NCBI GenBank assembly: GCA_947303625.1
Contig: CAMYYV010000016.1
Location: forward strand, 1 to 33,164
Direction: 5' to 3'
Origin: an uncultured Bacteroidales bacterium
GTDB taxonomy: Bacteria > Bacteroidota > Bacteroidia > Bacteroidales > F082
DNA: 33,164 nucleotides
The translations under genes and the position numbers were made by a program. Under the pieces are notes generated by a model that was not told where the DNA came from, did no database searches, and saw only the letters and a list, made by a program, of their open reading frames with translations. Below are positions 24,715 to 33,030 of this stretch, piece after piece (position 1 is the first letter of the stretch; the number at the start of each line of letters is the position of its first letter).

Positions 24715-26742
24715 CTACTCTTCCACCTTAGCCCGTTTCGAGTCCCAAATCATGTAGACGATGATGGCGATGTACATCACAAGGGCGATGAGGCCCGCCC
24801 ACGGGGTCTCGTTGAAGAAGCCACCATCGGCGGTACGCGCCACAGCATCCACGTTGCAGAACTTCAGGATGGCGCTCACCACACCCATCAAGGCACCACC
24901 GGCGATGAAGCCCGAGGCGATGAGGGTGCCGCGGTTGTAGCGGGCATCGTTGAGTTTCTGGTCCTTGCTGCGGGTGCTCACGAACCACGAGATGGCGCCA
25001 CCGATGAGCAGCGGGATGTTGAGGTCGATGGGGATGAACATACCCAAGGCGAAGGGCAACGCCGGCACCTTGCAGAAGTTGAGGATCAAGGCAATGGCGG
25101 CACCGATGCCGTAGAGCAACCACGGGGCGCTGCCACCCGACATCATGGGTTCGATGACGGCGCTCATGGCGTTGGCCTGCGGGGCTACCAGAGCACCTTC
25201 GCCCACGAAGCCGTAGGCCTTGTTCAGAATCATGATGACACCGGCGACGGTGGCAGAGGCCACGGCCACGCCGACGAACTTCCAGATCTCTTGTTTCTTA
25301 GGCGTCGTGCCAATCCAGTAACCTACTTTCAGGTCGGTGATGAAGGCTCCAGCCACGGCCAAAGCTGTACAGACCACACCACCGATGATCAAGGTGGCGG
25401 TCATGCCTTCGGAACCACTCAGTCCGGCGGCGACCATCACCAAAGAAGCCAAAATCAAGGTCATCAGCGTCATGCCGCTCACGGGGTTGCTGCCCACGAT
25501 GGCGATGGCATTGGCGGCCACCGTCGTAAACAGGAAGGCGATGACGGCCACGACCAGGATGCCAATCAAGGCATGGCCAAAGTTGTGTACCACGCCGAAC
25601 CAGAAGAACAGGAAGGTGACGATGAGCACAGCCACGATGCCGATGACGACGAATTTCATGGAGATGTCACTCTGCGTGCGGTCGACGGGCTCGGCAGTGG
25701 CTTTCTTTCCCTTGAACTCGTTGGCGGCGAGGCTCACCGACGACTTGATGACTTTCCATGACTTGATGATCGAGATGATGCCCGCCATGGCGATGCCGCC
25801 GATGCCTATGTGGCGTGCATAGTTCTTGAAGATATCTTCGGGCTTCATCGAACCAATGGTGTCAGCGATTCCGGAGTTCATCAGATCGATGACTTGGTCG
25901 CCCCAGATGAGGTTCATGCCCGGGATGATGATTAACCATACCAGCATGGAGCCGCAGCAGATGATGAAGGCATATTTTAGGCCGATGATGTAACCCAAGC
26001 CGAGCACGGCGGCACCTGTGTTGACCTTGAACATCAGCTTGGCTTTGTCGGCCACAGCAGCTCCCCAACCCACCATGCGAGTGGTGATGGTCTCCGACCA
26101 CCAACCGAAGGTGGAGACGATGAAGTCATACAAACCGCCAATCAAGCCGCTGACAACCAGCAACAAGGAGTCCTTGCCTTTCTTCTGTCCGCTGACCAAC
26201 ACCTGTGTGGTGGCTGTGGCTTCGGGGAAGGGGAACTTGCCGTGTTGCTCCTTGACGAAGTATTTGCGGAAGGGGATGAGGAACAGGATGCCCAAGATGC
26301 CGCCCAATAAGGAGGCGATGAATACCTGCCAGAAGTTGATTTGGATATTGTATAAGGGGAGACCTGTTACAGGGTCTGTTTTGCCTTGCAGGATGTAGAG
26401 GGCAGGCAGGGTGAAGATGGCACCGGCCACCACACCACCCGAGCAGCCACCGATGGACTGGATGATGACGTTTTGCGAAAGGGCGTCGTTCTTCCGTATC
26501 AGTCCCGTGAGGCCGATGGCAATGATGGCGATGGGAATGGCGGCCTCAAACACCTGCCCGACCTTGAGGCCGAGGTAGGCGGCAGCAGCCGAAAACAGGA
26601 TGGTCATCAGCAGACCGATGCAGACCGACCATACCGTAACTTCCTTGTACTTCTTGTTTTTCGAGAGTATCGGTTCATACTCTTCGCCCGGTTTCAGTTC
26701 GCGTTGCGCGTTTTCGGGTAGTTTGAATTGGTCGTTTTCCAT
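24715..26742 (-). CDS. OPT-family oligopeptide transporter
   Basis: 675 residues with about fourteen to sixteen hydrophobic segments over the whole length. OPT signatures visible are SAAAAYLGLKVGQVFEAAIPIAI near residue 50, GKFPFPEATATTQVL near 167 and the C-terminal LPFALGMFIPIDLNIPLLIGG. Prokaryotic OPT proteins import oligopeptides or metal-chelate compounds across the inner membrane using the proton gradient. It starts 19 bases after the subtilase stop and is followed by the operon terminator, so peptide release outside and uptake inside appear to be co-expressed. Peptide rather than siderophore as substrate is inferred from that context. Confidence 0.92.
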   Translation of the reverse strand: MENDQFKLPENAQRELKPGEEYEPILSKNKKYKEVTVWSVCIGLLMTILFSAAAAYLGLKVGQVFEAAIPIAIIAIGLTGLIRKNDALSQNVIIQSIGGCSGGVVAGAIFTLPALYILQGKTDPVTGLPLYNIQINFWQVFIASLLGGILGILFLIPFRKYFVKEQHGKFPFPEATATTQVLVSGQKKGKDSLLLVVSGLIGGLYDFIVSTFGWWSETITTRMVGWGAAVADKAKLMFKVNTGAAVLGLGYIIGLKYAFIICCGSMLVWLIIIPGMNLIWGDQVIDLMNSGIADTIGSMKPEDIFKNYARHIGIGGIAMAGIISIIKSWKVIKSSVSLAANEFKGKKATAEPVDRTQSDISMKFVVIGIVAVLIVTFLFFWFGVVHNFGHALIGILVVAVIAFLFTTVAANAIAIVGSNPVSGMTLMTLILASLVMVAAGLSGSEGMTATLIIGGVVCTALAVAGAFITDLKVGYWIGTTPKKQEIWKFVGVAVASATVAGVIMILNKAYGFVGEGALVAPQANAMSAVIEPMMSGGSAPWLLYGIGAAIALILNFCKVPALPFALGMFIPIDLNIPLLIGGAISWFVSTRSKDQKLNDARYNRGTLIASGFIAGGALMGVVSAILKFCNVDAVARTADGGFFNETPWAGLIALVMYIAIIVYMIWDSKRAKVEE

Positions 26743-26761
26743 AGTGAAAGTATTTGTTTTA

Positions 26762-29368
26762 TTATCTTATCACATTGATTTTTTCCGTAAAATCTCCTCT
26801 ATCACTCTGTATTCTAATAAAATACATTCCCTCAGCCAAACCCGATACATCAATCTGCTGGGTTTCATGGGTAATATTGCCATGCAGCAGGATTTGTCCT
26901 GTTAGGTTGGTGATGATGTATTCGGTTTTCGCTGGTAGAGACGCGATTAATCGCGTCTCTACAAACAATACATTATTCGTAGGATTAGGATAAACCTTGA
27001 TTTCCAATGCGTTATTCTCGTCAACAGACATCACATCCTTGTCCAAACATTCTGACCAGGCAATGGTGTTTCCGCCATCGGTGCTGATACCGTATTTGTA
27101 TTGTCCAATGGGCAGGGCATCCCAGCCGTAGTCCACATAATGGGCTTCGGCGACACCAGTGGCAATCGGTGTGGCGTTGCTGCCGTCGCAATTGGCACGG
27201 TAGATGTCAAAGGCGTTGCCCACGGTGATGTCATCGATATAGAAAGCGTTGTCGTATTCACCCTCGGCGAGTTGGTTGACATATTTCCATTCAAGGAGAT
27301 GGTTGCCAGGGCTCAACGGCACCGTGTATTGCGTCCACGGCACCTCGTCTTTCAAGGTCTCGCCGTATTGCACATTGTCGATGAGGAAGCCGCAACCATT
27401 GAGTGGGAAGCAACTGACTCGGGCATAATAGCTTACGATGCTCGTGGTGGGGATGTTAACAGCCAACGAAAGCTTGCTGGAACTGAACATACCCGTGTTA
27501 GTCGACTTAGCGCAGTAAGTGCCGCTGTTGGGCTGGGTGGTGGTGACAACCCAAGGACTGGTGGCATCGTTGATCCACATGTTTTGATAGAAGTCGCCCG
27601 ACTCGAAGCCATCGTAAATACCCGAAGGCAGGTTCCACGACAGCGACACGCGCGTGTTGTTGATGACTTCAACCTCAATTTCGACTTCTTTTGTTATGGT
27701 GACATAGTTGGAGGGCAGCGAGGTCATGTCGTTATTCAATTGGGCGGTCACATAATAGGTATAGGAGCCTGCGTAATTGAGGTGGTCAGTATAGCTGGTG
27801 CCCGTAAGATTGTTAGCGATGCGGAGACCATCACGATAAACCTCGTATGCAACCGCTTCGGGGGCAGCCACCCAGTTGAGGTCGACTTGCTCGCCATCGA
27901 AGTCTGCGGTAAGACCTGTAGGACCATGGTGGAACAAAGCGTTGATGGCTGCCAAAGCATCGATACGACCTGTGCCTACACGGTTGTTTTTCATGGTGTT
28001 ACCGACACGTGTCGAAGTGAGCTCAATGATGGAATCCAGTTCGGTAGGAGTCAGATCAGGATTGGCTTCGAGCAGCATGGCCAATACACCAGCCACACAA
28101 GGCGTCGCCATCGAAGTGCCGTCCATCTCGATATAGTTGTTGGTGGTCAGGTAGTTCAAGGAGGTGATGTTGGCACCAGGAGCTGAAATGTCGGGACGAA
28201 TCAAGCCGGGTTGGGTGGCGTCACCGTTTTCGTAAGGATAGTCGTTGTAGCTGCCTACATTGGGGCCTGAAGTCCAAGTCGTGGGGCCGATGGAGGAGAA
28301 GCCGCAGTGCTCGTCGTTGGAGTCGGTGGCACCCACGCTGATGACGGAGGTCAGGCCGCCTTCGATCTGTTGGTCGGGGTGGAGCCAAGGCGGAGGGCAG
28401 TTGCCTGGTGCGCTGATGTTGAAGGGGACTGGATAGGTGTATTGCGTCTGGCCTTCATTGCCACAGGCAATGGCGGCCGCCACGCCAGCGTCGAGACAGG
28501 TGGCGAAGACGTCGCGGTAGTAATAGCAGGGACCAGCTCCAACATCGCTAAGCGAGAGGCTGAGAATGTCGGCGCCATGTTCCAAGGCAAACTCAACACC
28601 TTGGATAAGATGTGTCGCTTCGCCTTCCCCCTCTGCACTCAAAATCTTGATGGCCATGATTTTGGCATCAGGGGCGACACCCGTCTGTGTGCCTGCAGTA
28701 CCCTGACCAGCGATGATTCCTGCGGTATGGGTGCCATGGCCTTGGTCATCCATAGGGTCGTTGTCTTGGTTGAAGACGTCATAACCGTGGTGCGGGAACT
28801 CACTGCCGCCGTCCCACATGCTGTTGGTGATGTCGATGTGGTTGTAGTTGACGCCTGTGTCAATGAGGCCGACGATGATGCCATTGCCCGTATAGCCTGT
28901 GCCGTTGTAGTTCCAAACCTCAGGTGCATTGACTTTGTCGACATGCCAAGCATTGGTTTTGGCAGCGGCAGGACGTGCTTTAAAATCGGGCACCATCGGG
29001 CGCATTTTATCGGGGATAATCATGGCAACATCCTTTCGTTCAGCGAGTTGTGCGATGACTTCTGCGCTGGCTGAGCAGCTGAAACCATTAAACGACCAGA
29101 AGGATTTCAGGTCAGCGACCATATTGTCGCTCTTGTAACCTTCAAGAAAATCAAGCACTTGCGCTTGTGAGGCTTGGCAAAACGCCTTCCGTTCGGCGAT
29201 GATAAAGTCGCGACGTTGCTCCTTGGTCATGAAAGCGGTCTTTTGCGCCAGATGGTTGTCGTCGTAGCGTTCCGTCATCATCACGATGACATGCTGGAGG
29301 TCGGTGGACTGACCAAACAATGTGTTTAGAAAGAGGGAAAAGAAAAGGGTAAAAACAGGTTTCTTCAT
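26762..29368 (-). CDS. S8 subtilisin-like protease with T9SS sorting tail
   Basis: 868 residues from the ATG at 29368. The signal peptide ends near FGQ-S (~20). A prodomain (~21-135) is followed by the peptidase domain with the full catalytic set: D170 in LIDTG, H211 in GHGTHTAG, N304 in CGNEG and S419 in GTSMATP. Two fibronectin-III-like units (~480-590), a MAM/choice-of-anchor-like domain (~595-730) that resembles the first such domain of the giant adhesin, a WSECLDKDV motif also related to that protein, and a type A sorting tail (~785-868) follow. It is expected to be exported by T9SS and act outside the cell. The start overlaps the DUF2851 stop (ATGA). The tail contains a perfect 28-bp DNA palindrome. 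Confidence 0.95.
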   Translation of the reverse strand: MKKPVFTLFFSLFLNTLFGQSTDLQHVIVMMTERYDDNHLAQKTAFMTKEQRRDFIIAERKAFCQASQAQVLDFLEGYKSDNMVADLKSFWSFNGFSCSASAEVIAQLAERKDVAMIIPDKMRPMVPDFKARPAAAKTNAWHVDKVNAPEVWNYNGTGYTGNGIIVGLIDTGVNYNHIDITNSMWDGGSEFPHHGYDVFNQDNDPMDDQGHGTHTAGIIAGQGTAGTQTGVAPDAKIMAIKILSAEGEGEATHLIQGVEFALEHGADILSLSLSDVGAGPCYYYRDVFATCLDAGVAAAIACGNEGQTQYTYPVPFNISAPGNCPPPWLHPDQQIEGGLTSVISVGATDSNDEHCGFSSIGPTTWTSGPNVGSYNDYPYENGDATQPGLIRPDISAPGANITSLNYLTTNNYIEMDGTSMATPCVAGVLAMLLEANPDLTPTELDSIIELTSTRVGNTMKNNRVGTGRIDALAAINALFHHGPTGLTADFDGEQVDLNWVAAPEAVAYEVYRDGLRIANNLTGTSYTDHLNYAGSYTYYVTAQLNNDMTSLPSNYVTITKEVEIEVEVINNTRVSLSWNLPSGIYDGFESGDFYQNMWINDATSPWVVTTTQPNSGTYCAKSTNTGMFSSSKLSLAVNIPTTSIVSYYARVSCFPLNGCGFLIDNVQYGETLKDEVPWTQYTVPLSPGNHLLEWKYVNQLAEGEYDNAFYIDDITVGNAFDIYRANCDGSNATPIATGVAEAHYVDYGWDALPIGQYKYGISTDGGNTIAWSECLDKDVMSVDENNALEIKVYPNPTNNVLFVETRLIASLPAKTEYIITNLTGQILLHGNITHETQQIDVSGLAEGMYFIRIQSDRGDFTEKINVIR
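26935..26962. repeat. Perfect 28-bp palindrome inside the subtilase sorting tail
   Basis: GTAGAGACGCGATT followed by its exact reverse complement, so both strands start with GTAG. It encodes VETRLIASL, between the first strand of the sorting tail (YPNPTNNVLF) and the next conserved strand (TEYIITNLTGQ). Confidence 0.9.
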
Positions 29369-30633
29369 GATATTGGGTTGGTTTTGTGTAACAATACGTT
29401 GGCGATGCGGCATTCGAGACACCGTTTGCGTTTGCAAAAATAAGAATAAAGGTGTAACATAGCCTGCGTCTGCATGGCATTTTCCGCCTTGATGCCGCAT
29501 TGGGCATAATGGCGGGTGATGGCATTGTCTTCTGCTTCAGTGTCTTCCAGAAACTGCATGGCGGTCTCGCACACTGATTCATCCTTGTGCAGTTTGCCGT
29601 AACAAAACAGCAAAGGTGCCACGGCGTTGATCAACAGGACATCTGCAGTGGCTTCGCCCAAATGCTTCGGCTTAGATTCGGCTATGACGCCAAACCGATA
29701 ATGCGTCTCCCAATACGCTGATGCCGCCACATCAAACAAGGCCTTGACCTCAGCTGTGTCTTTTGCCGCCTTAATTTTGGAGAATAGACAACCGTTTTTG
29801 TGTATGAGCTGCGCCATTTGGGCTAAGCGAATGGTAGGGAAATTTGAAGGCCGCATGCGCATGAACTTCCATCGCTCCGCAGGCATGGTCAGCAGGTTGA
29901 ACTTGGCCTTCATCACGGTGAACTCGCGTTTGAGTAACAATGGGTATTCTTCGGTGAAGTCGTCATCAAGAAATCCTGCGCAACCCATGAGCATGGCTTC
30001 GATTTGTACTGGATTGTCAGCATGTTTGAGCAAGGTCTTGAAAGGAAGGATGTTGGCCAAATACTCAAACGCTTCGTTGTTGACCTTTAAGCCGAAATAG
30101 CGCATCAATAGCTTATAAAGTGCATCTTCCCAGTCGAATTGGTTGGCTTCCAGTATCTTGATGACGGTCTCCGACTTGCTCTCCAAGCGTTCCACAGCCA
30201 TCCTGTCGAGCCACGAAAGCCTGGTGAAAACGGGTACTTTGGCGATGCTTTTCTCGCAAGGAATCCAATTCTTCGATGAGATAAGCTTTTGATATTGAGC
30301 AAATAGGCTTTCATCGAAATGGCCTTTCAGCTCCAAGGTGGGGATGTCGTTGACCTTTGTGTCGTTTTCATACACCACATGCAGGATGACATTCTTATAG
30401 GCTTTGTCGGTTTGATGGCCGTGGCGGTTCCAGTCGCTGCTTTTCACGTGGATTTCCACATGACCCGCCCAGAGCTTGTCGCCGATTTGGATTCTGGCCT
30501 CTAAGAAGTCGGGACCCGAGTCGGTGTTGCGATAGCCTGTGGCGACAATGTCGACAGCTTCGCCTTCTGAGGTCTTCAAGTCCTTGTCGGTCAGACGGTT
30601 TTCCCAAATATAGTATAGGAATTCTTCTCTCAT
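29365..30633 (-). CDS. DUF2851 family protein
   Basis: 422 residues, full length for this Bacteroidota family of unknown function. The N-terminal signature is clear: NTDSGPDFLEARIQIGDKLW, then GHVEIHVKSSDW and YKNVILHVVY. The arrangement D42...E60-I-H-V-K64 resembles the PD-(D/E)XK nuclease core, which would suggest DNA or RNA cleavage; this is a by-eye comparison only. Near the C-terminus, FCKRKRCLECRI looks like part of a metal-binding cysteine cluster. The ATGA overlap with the subtilase indicates translational coupling. No signal peptide is present, so it should be cytoplasmic, an odd partner for a secreted protease. Confidence 0.85.
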   Translation of the reverse strand: MREEFLYYIWENRLTDKDLKTSEGEAVDIVATGYRNTDSGPDFLEARIQIGDKLWAGHVEIHVKSSDWNRHGHQTDKAYKNVILHVVYENDTKVNDIPTLELKGHFDESLFAQYQKLISSKNWIPCEKSIAKVPVFTRLSWLDRMAVERLESKSETVIKILEANQFDWEDALYKLLMRYFGLKVNNEAFEYLANILPFKTLLKHADNPVQIEAMLMGCAGFLDDDFTEEYPLLLKREFTVMKAKFNLLTMPAERWKFMRMRPSNFPTIRLAQMAQLIHKNGCLFSKIKAAKDTAEVKALFDVAASAYWETHYRFGVIAESKPKHLGEATADVLLINAVAPLLFCYGKLHKDESVCETAMQFLEDTEAEDNAITRHYAQCGIKAENAMQTQAMLHLYSYFCKRKRCLECRIANVLLHKTNPIS

Positions 30634-30647
30634 AGATAGTTGTTTGT

Positions 30648-30724
30648 TGACCCAGACCGCTGACCCAGACCCAGACCGTATCGCCCTTGGTAGTAACGGT
30701 CAGGGTCAGGGTCAATGGTCAGGG
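30648..30724. repeat. Inverted repeat built of GACCC/GGGTC units
   Basis: The left arm (30648-30680) repeats GACCCA and GACCG; the right arm (30696-30724) repeats GGTCAG. The arms pair over about 25 bp with a few mismatches around TATCGCCCTTGGTAGT. It fills the gap between the 5'-nucleotidase stop and the DUF2851 start (same strand). No U-tract follows, so read-through is plausible. Confidence 0.7.
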
Positions 30725-32290
30725 TTATTTGATCTTCCAGCAGTTCAAAGGTTCCGTATCGAGCGTGCCTTTCTTTGCGGCCCAGTCGATGAAGAGGGAG
30801 CGGAGGTCGCGGTCGCTTTGCCACACCACGTGGTCCTTGATCTCCTCCTGTGCCCAGCCGACGCCGTTGATGAGGTGGTTGCCACCGCCCATCGAGCGGT
30901 AGGAGTTCATCACCACGTTATAGGTTTTGTCCATGTCGAAAGGAGTGCCGTCGGCCATACTGATGATCTTGATACGTTTGCCCATGGGGTTTTTGTCGGT
31001 CACTTCATAAATGAGTCCCGCGCCCGAGTCGAAGTTATAGATAGGATTCTTCATCTCATAGGCGTATTCGAGGAAGTCCTTCACCTCTTTTCCCGTCAAG
31101 GCCATCACTGCCAGCGAGTTCTCGAAGGGATACCACGTGAAGAAGTCGTTGACGGTCAGCATCCCCGCCTCAAGCGTCTTGCCGCCACTGAGGGGAGCCG
31201 CCATCGAGATGTCGACATGGATGCCTTCGGCTTCGACGGTCTCTAACTGGCAGCGGTGGATCATGTCGACCCATGGGCAAGGTCCTTTGAAGGCGTCGTC
31301 GCTGCCGATGGCGACGGGTAGTTGGGCCACCTCGCGTTGCTTGTATGCCTCGGCACGGTCGAGGTAGGGCTGGAGCAAGGCGAGGTAGGTGCTGTCGGTC
31401 TCTTCGCCATCGGTGGGCATAAGTTCCACACTGATGACGGGTTTCTCACCTCTCTTCAGTGTCACTTCGGCTTTGGCTATGCCTTGTCCTCGGCAGCCTG
31501 AGTTGAGCACATACACCGGCTCGCCGTTGGGGTTCATCAGTTTCTCGGCTTTGGCACGGTGGTCGTGGCCGAAGAAGATGAGGTCGAAGCCGGGCACGTT
31601 CTCGGCCACCCATTTGGTGGCGTTTTCGCTGCCGAGGGGATGGCCTTCGGGCAGGTTCTGCACCTGTGGCTCATAACCCGAGTGGAAGAGGCCTATCATG
31701 AGGTCGGGATGCTCTTTCTCTTCGATGATTTTCACCCATTTGGCCGCAGCCTCCTCCAGGTTTTCGAAACGCAAGCCGGGACGCAGGCGGTCGGGTACCC
31801 AGGTGACGACGTAAGGTGTGAGCAGGCCCAACACGGCGATTTTGAAGCCGTCGCGCTCCAAAACGACGTATGGGGTGAAATACGGCGCGCCCGTCGTCTC
31901 ATCAACGACGTTGGCGCAGACCACGGGCATCCTCACTTCCGAATAGACTCGGTCGAAGACCTTGCGGCCCGCCTCGATGTCGTGGTTGCCCACGCAGACC
32001 ACGTCGTACGACAGGTAATTGAGCACCTCTGAAACCAAGTTGGGATGCTCGGTGTCTTGGTTCGAACAATACTGGAATACAGAACCTTGCAGATCGTCGC
32101 CGTTGTCCAAGAGGATGAGATTGTCGCCTAAATCGGCCTTCATCTGTTTAATGACAAAGGCATCGTTGGCGAATTCGTCGTAGCGGCCATGGGTGTCGGT
32201 GGTCTCGAGGAGGGTGAGCGTGGTTTCTTTTGGGGAACACGAAGCAAGTATCGCTGCCAGAATCGTCATAAAGGTGAGTTTTGCTTTCAT
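30725..32290 (-). CDS. 5'-nucleotidase/cyclic phosphodiesterase family lipoprotein
   Basis: 521 residues from the ATG at 32290, which gives a lipoprotein signal (MKAKLTFMTILAAILASC; lipid-modified C18). The metallophosphatase domain (~22-270) has its metal ligands in D32-x-H34, NGD65D, GN102H103D, FHSG and GHDH. The C-terminal 5'-nucleotidase domain (~300-515) has the substrate-binding region FFTWYPFENSLAVMALTGKEV. UshA/CpdB-type enzymes release phosphate and nucleosides from extracytoplasmic nucleotides. The precise substrate (5'-nucleotide, 2',3'-cyclic or UDP-sugar) cannot be told. A degenerate box TACTTTTA on the minus strand (32312-32319) may be its promoter; it may also drive the following DUF2851-subtilase-OPT genes. 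Confidence 0.9.
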   Translation of the reverse strand: MKAKLTFMTILAAILASCSPKETTLTLLETTDTHGRYDEFANDAFVIKQMKADLGDNLILLDNGDDLQGSVFQYCSNQDTEHPNLVSEVLNYLSYDVVCVGNHDIEAGRKVFDRVYSEVRMPVVCANVVDETTGAPYFTPYVVLERDGFKIAVLGLLTPYVVTWVPDRLRPGLRFENLEEAAAKWVKIIEEKEHPDLMIGLFHSGYEPQVQNLPEGHPLGSENATKWVAENVPGFDLIFFGHDHRAKAEKLMNPNGEPVYVLNSGCRGQGIAKAEVTLKRGEKPVISVELMPTDGEETDSTYLALLQPYLDRAEAYKQREVAQLPVAIGSDDAFKGPCPWVDMIHRCQLETVEAEGIHVDISMAAPLSGGKTLEAGMLTVNDFFTWYPFENSLAVMALTGKEVKDFLEYAYEMKNPIYNFDSGAGLIYEVTDKNPMGKRIKIISMADGTPFDMDKTYNVVMNSYRSMGGGNHLINGVGWAQEEIKDHVVWQSDRDLRSLFIDWAAKKGTLDTEPLNCWKIK

Positions 32291-32392
32291 CGAAGTGTTT
32301 GTTTTGAGCGCTAAAAGTACGGTTTTTTCGGGCAAATGCGACATTTTTGTGGAATTTTTTCGGGAAAAGGGGCATAGTATCGTATAATTCCG

Positions 32393-32400
32393 TATTTTTG
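32393..32400 (+). promoter_or_regulatory. -7 box (TATTTTTG) for the coiled-coil/zapA genes
   Basis: TAnnTTTG match, 27 bases before the ATG at 32428. Confidence 0.65.
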
Positions 32401-32427
32401 TGCCACAATTCCAAGACCGTTTGCAAC

Positions 32428-32721
32428 ATGGCCGACTTGAGTATCATAGTATCCGAAATTGAGACCAAATTGCGGAAATTGATAGATGAGAAACGTCAGT
32501 TGGTTGCTGAAAACAAGCGGCTTGCCGAGGAAAACGCCGCGTTGGACCAGGAGAATCTGGCGCTGCGGAAGTCGGCATTGGAGTTGCAGGATAAAATAAA
32601 TAAATCTACAATTGTTAACGCACTCGACAACGAGGGAGAAGTAGAAGAAGGAAGAAGGCTCATCAAGGAGTTGGTCAGGGAAATCGACCGGTGCGTTTCG
32701 ATTTTGAATAGTAAGGAATAA
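32428..32721 (+). CDS. Small coiled-coil protein upstream of zapA
   Basis: 97 residues. Residues ~5-55 form a strong heptad pattern rich in K, E, L and N (IETKLRKLIDEKRQLVAENK...), followed by a short linker and a second amphipathic helix (~68-92). It lies 24 bases before zapA, on the same transcript. Its size, coiled coil and position make a ZapB-like division partner plausible, but I recognise no specific family. An upstream in-frame ATG at 32347 precedes the promoter box and is rejected. Confidence 0.8.
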   Translation: MADLSIIVSEIETKLRKLIDEKRQLVAENKRLAEENAALDQENLALRKSALELQDKINKSTIVNALDNEGEVEEGRRLIKELVREIDRCVSILNSKE

Positions 32722-32745
32722 CTCAGATAATTGAACGTCAGCAAG

Positions 32746-33030
32746 ATGGATGAGATCACAATCAATATCACCCTGTTGGATAGGCCCTACCGACTTTCGG
32801 TGGCTCGTGCTGACGAAGAGAAAGTCCGCAAGGCCGGCAACCTCATCAACGAGAGGGTTAAGTATTACTCGAAGCATTATGCCTATAAAGACGTGCAGGA
32901 CCTGCTTTCGATGACCGCCTTGCAGTTTGCCACCTCAGTGGTGAAGATGGACGCTGAACTGACCTATCGCAATCAGAATCTGGAACGCCAGTTGGAAGAT
33001 CTGAACAACTTGTTGAGCGAACAATCATAA
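32746..33030 (+). CDS. zapA: Cell division protein ZapA
   Basis: 94 residues, typical for ZapA, which binds and bundles FtsZ filaments at the division site. The N-terminal beta part (EITINITLLDRPYRLSVARADEEKVRKAGNL) and the C-terminal coiled coil (AELTYRNQNLERQLEDLNNLL) are both clear. The start is the ATG at 32746; an in-frame TTG at 32731 is less likely. In several bacteria a structured RNA, 6S RNA, follows zapA, as seems to be the case here. Confidence 0.92.
   Translation: MDEITINITLLDRPYRLSVARADEEKVRKAGNLINERVKYYSKHYAYKDVQDLLSMTALQFATSVVKMDAELTYRNQNLERQLEDLNNLLSEQS

Noticed and set aside
30605-30612. TATATTTG on the minus strand as a promoter for DUF2851
   Set aside because: It lies inside the coding sequence downstream of the start and encodes the conserved YIW, so the match is probably chance.
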